A stretch of DNA of 9,980 bases, from assembly GCA_964608495.1 (NCBI GenBank), contig CAZSOQ010000197.1, forward strand, positions 1 through 9,980. Direction: 5' to 3'. The translations under genes were made by a program, and so were the position numbers. The first letter of the stretch is position 1; each line of letters begins with the position of its first letter. The stretch is from JAKORR01 sp964608495 (GTDB taxonomy: Bacteria > Armatimonadota > Zipacnadia > Zipacnadales > FEN-943). Below are positions 9,908 through 9,980 of this stretch, one piece after another. Under the pieces are notes generated by a model. That model had not been told where the DNA came from, did not search any database, and saw only the letters and a program-made list of their open reading frames with translations.

Positions 9908-9980
9908 GCTCGGCCAGCAGCGGGGGCCGCTCGGCCAGCAGCGGGGGCCGCTCGGCCAGCAGCGGGGGCCGCTCGGCCAG
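9908..9980 (+). repeat. 21-bp family 1 array running off the right edge
   Basis: Three identical units (9908-9928, 9929-9949, 9950-9970) and ten bases of a fourth. On the plus strand they read as a rotation of P-A-A-G-A-A-R (CCAGCAGCGGGGGCCGCT), the same heptapeptide as the other arrays but with different synonymous codons. It lies upstream of flgM, where its promoter would be expected. Confidence 0.9.

Overview
This window is a flagellar gene cluster from a high-GC bacterium. It comes from an assembled scaffold that carries a 100-N gap at 3442-3541. The plus strand encodes flagellin (fliC), fliQ and fliR. The minus strand encodes, in transcription order, flgM, flgN, flgK, flgL, fliW, csrA and flhB. 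The fliW/csrA pair and the flgM-flgN-flgK-flgL-fliW-csrA order point away from enteric bacteria. They fit lineages that control flagellin by the FliW-CsrA switch (Firmicutes, Planctomycetota, Spirochaetota and several uncultured phyla). The composition suggests a high-GC, possibly uncultured phylum, but I cannot place it more precisely.

Layout: 1-229 is the tail of an unrecognised Cys-containing ORF that runs into the flagellin start. Next come flagellin (226-1623), a gene-free hairpin-rich spacer (1624-2149), fliQ (2150-2428) and fliR (2538-3401). A 21-bp repeat array with the assembly gap follows (3374-3596). The minus-strand block is flhB (3677-4891), csrA (5021-5275), a 541-bp gene-free stretch packed with small repeats (5276-5816), fliW (5817-6308), flgL (6313-7248), flgK (7444-8850), flgN (8901-9557) and flgM (9554-9859). 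Another 21-bp array (9908-9980) runs off the right edge.

How the genes work together: FliQ, FliR and FlhB belong to the flagellar type III export gate. FlgK and FlgL form the hook-filament junction, and FlgN is their chaperone. Flagellin is the filament subunit. FlgM is the anti-sigma factor that couples hook completion to late-gene expression. FliW and CsrA couple flagellin level to flagellin mRNA translation. The flagellin and flgM ribosome binding sites both look like CsrA sites (CAAGGAGGA).

The striking feature is a dense population of at least six families of very small repeats, mostly hairpins, in intergenic DNA and also in frame inside flagellar genes: (1) 21-bp units whose plus-strand reading is a heptapeptide P-x-x-G-A-A-(Q/R); (2) hairpins with stem GAGGTTGGC and a 3-nt loop; (3) GGCCGC..GCGGCCCAGTCC palindromes, often following family 2 as a composite; (4) GAGTTGGC/GCCAACTC elements of about 40 bp; (5) REP-like GGAGCCGGC..GCCGGCGACC hairpins; (6) a 26-bp tandem hairpin. 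Element-derived segments appear in FliR, FlhB, FliW, FlgK and FlgN. This resembles the coding-compatible palindromic elements known from Rickettsia, here concentrated in one motility locus.
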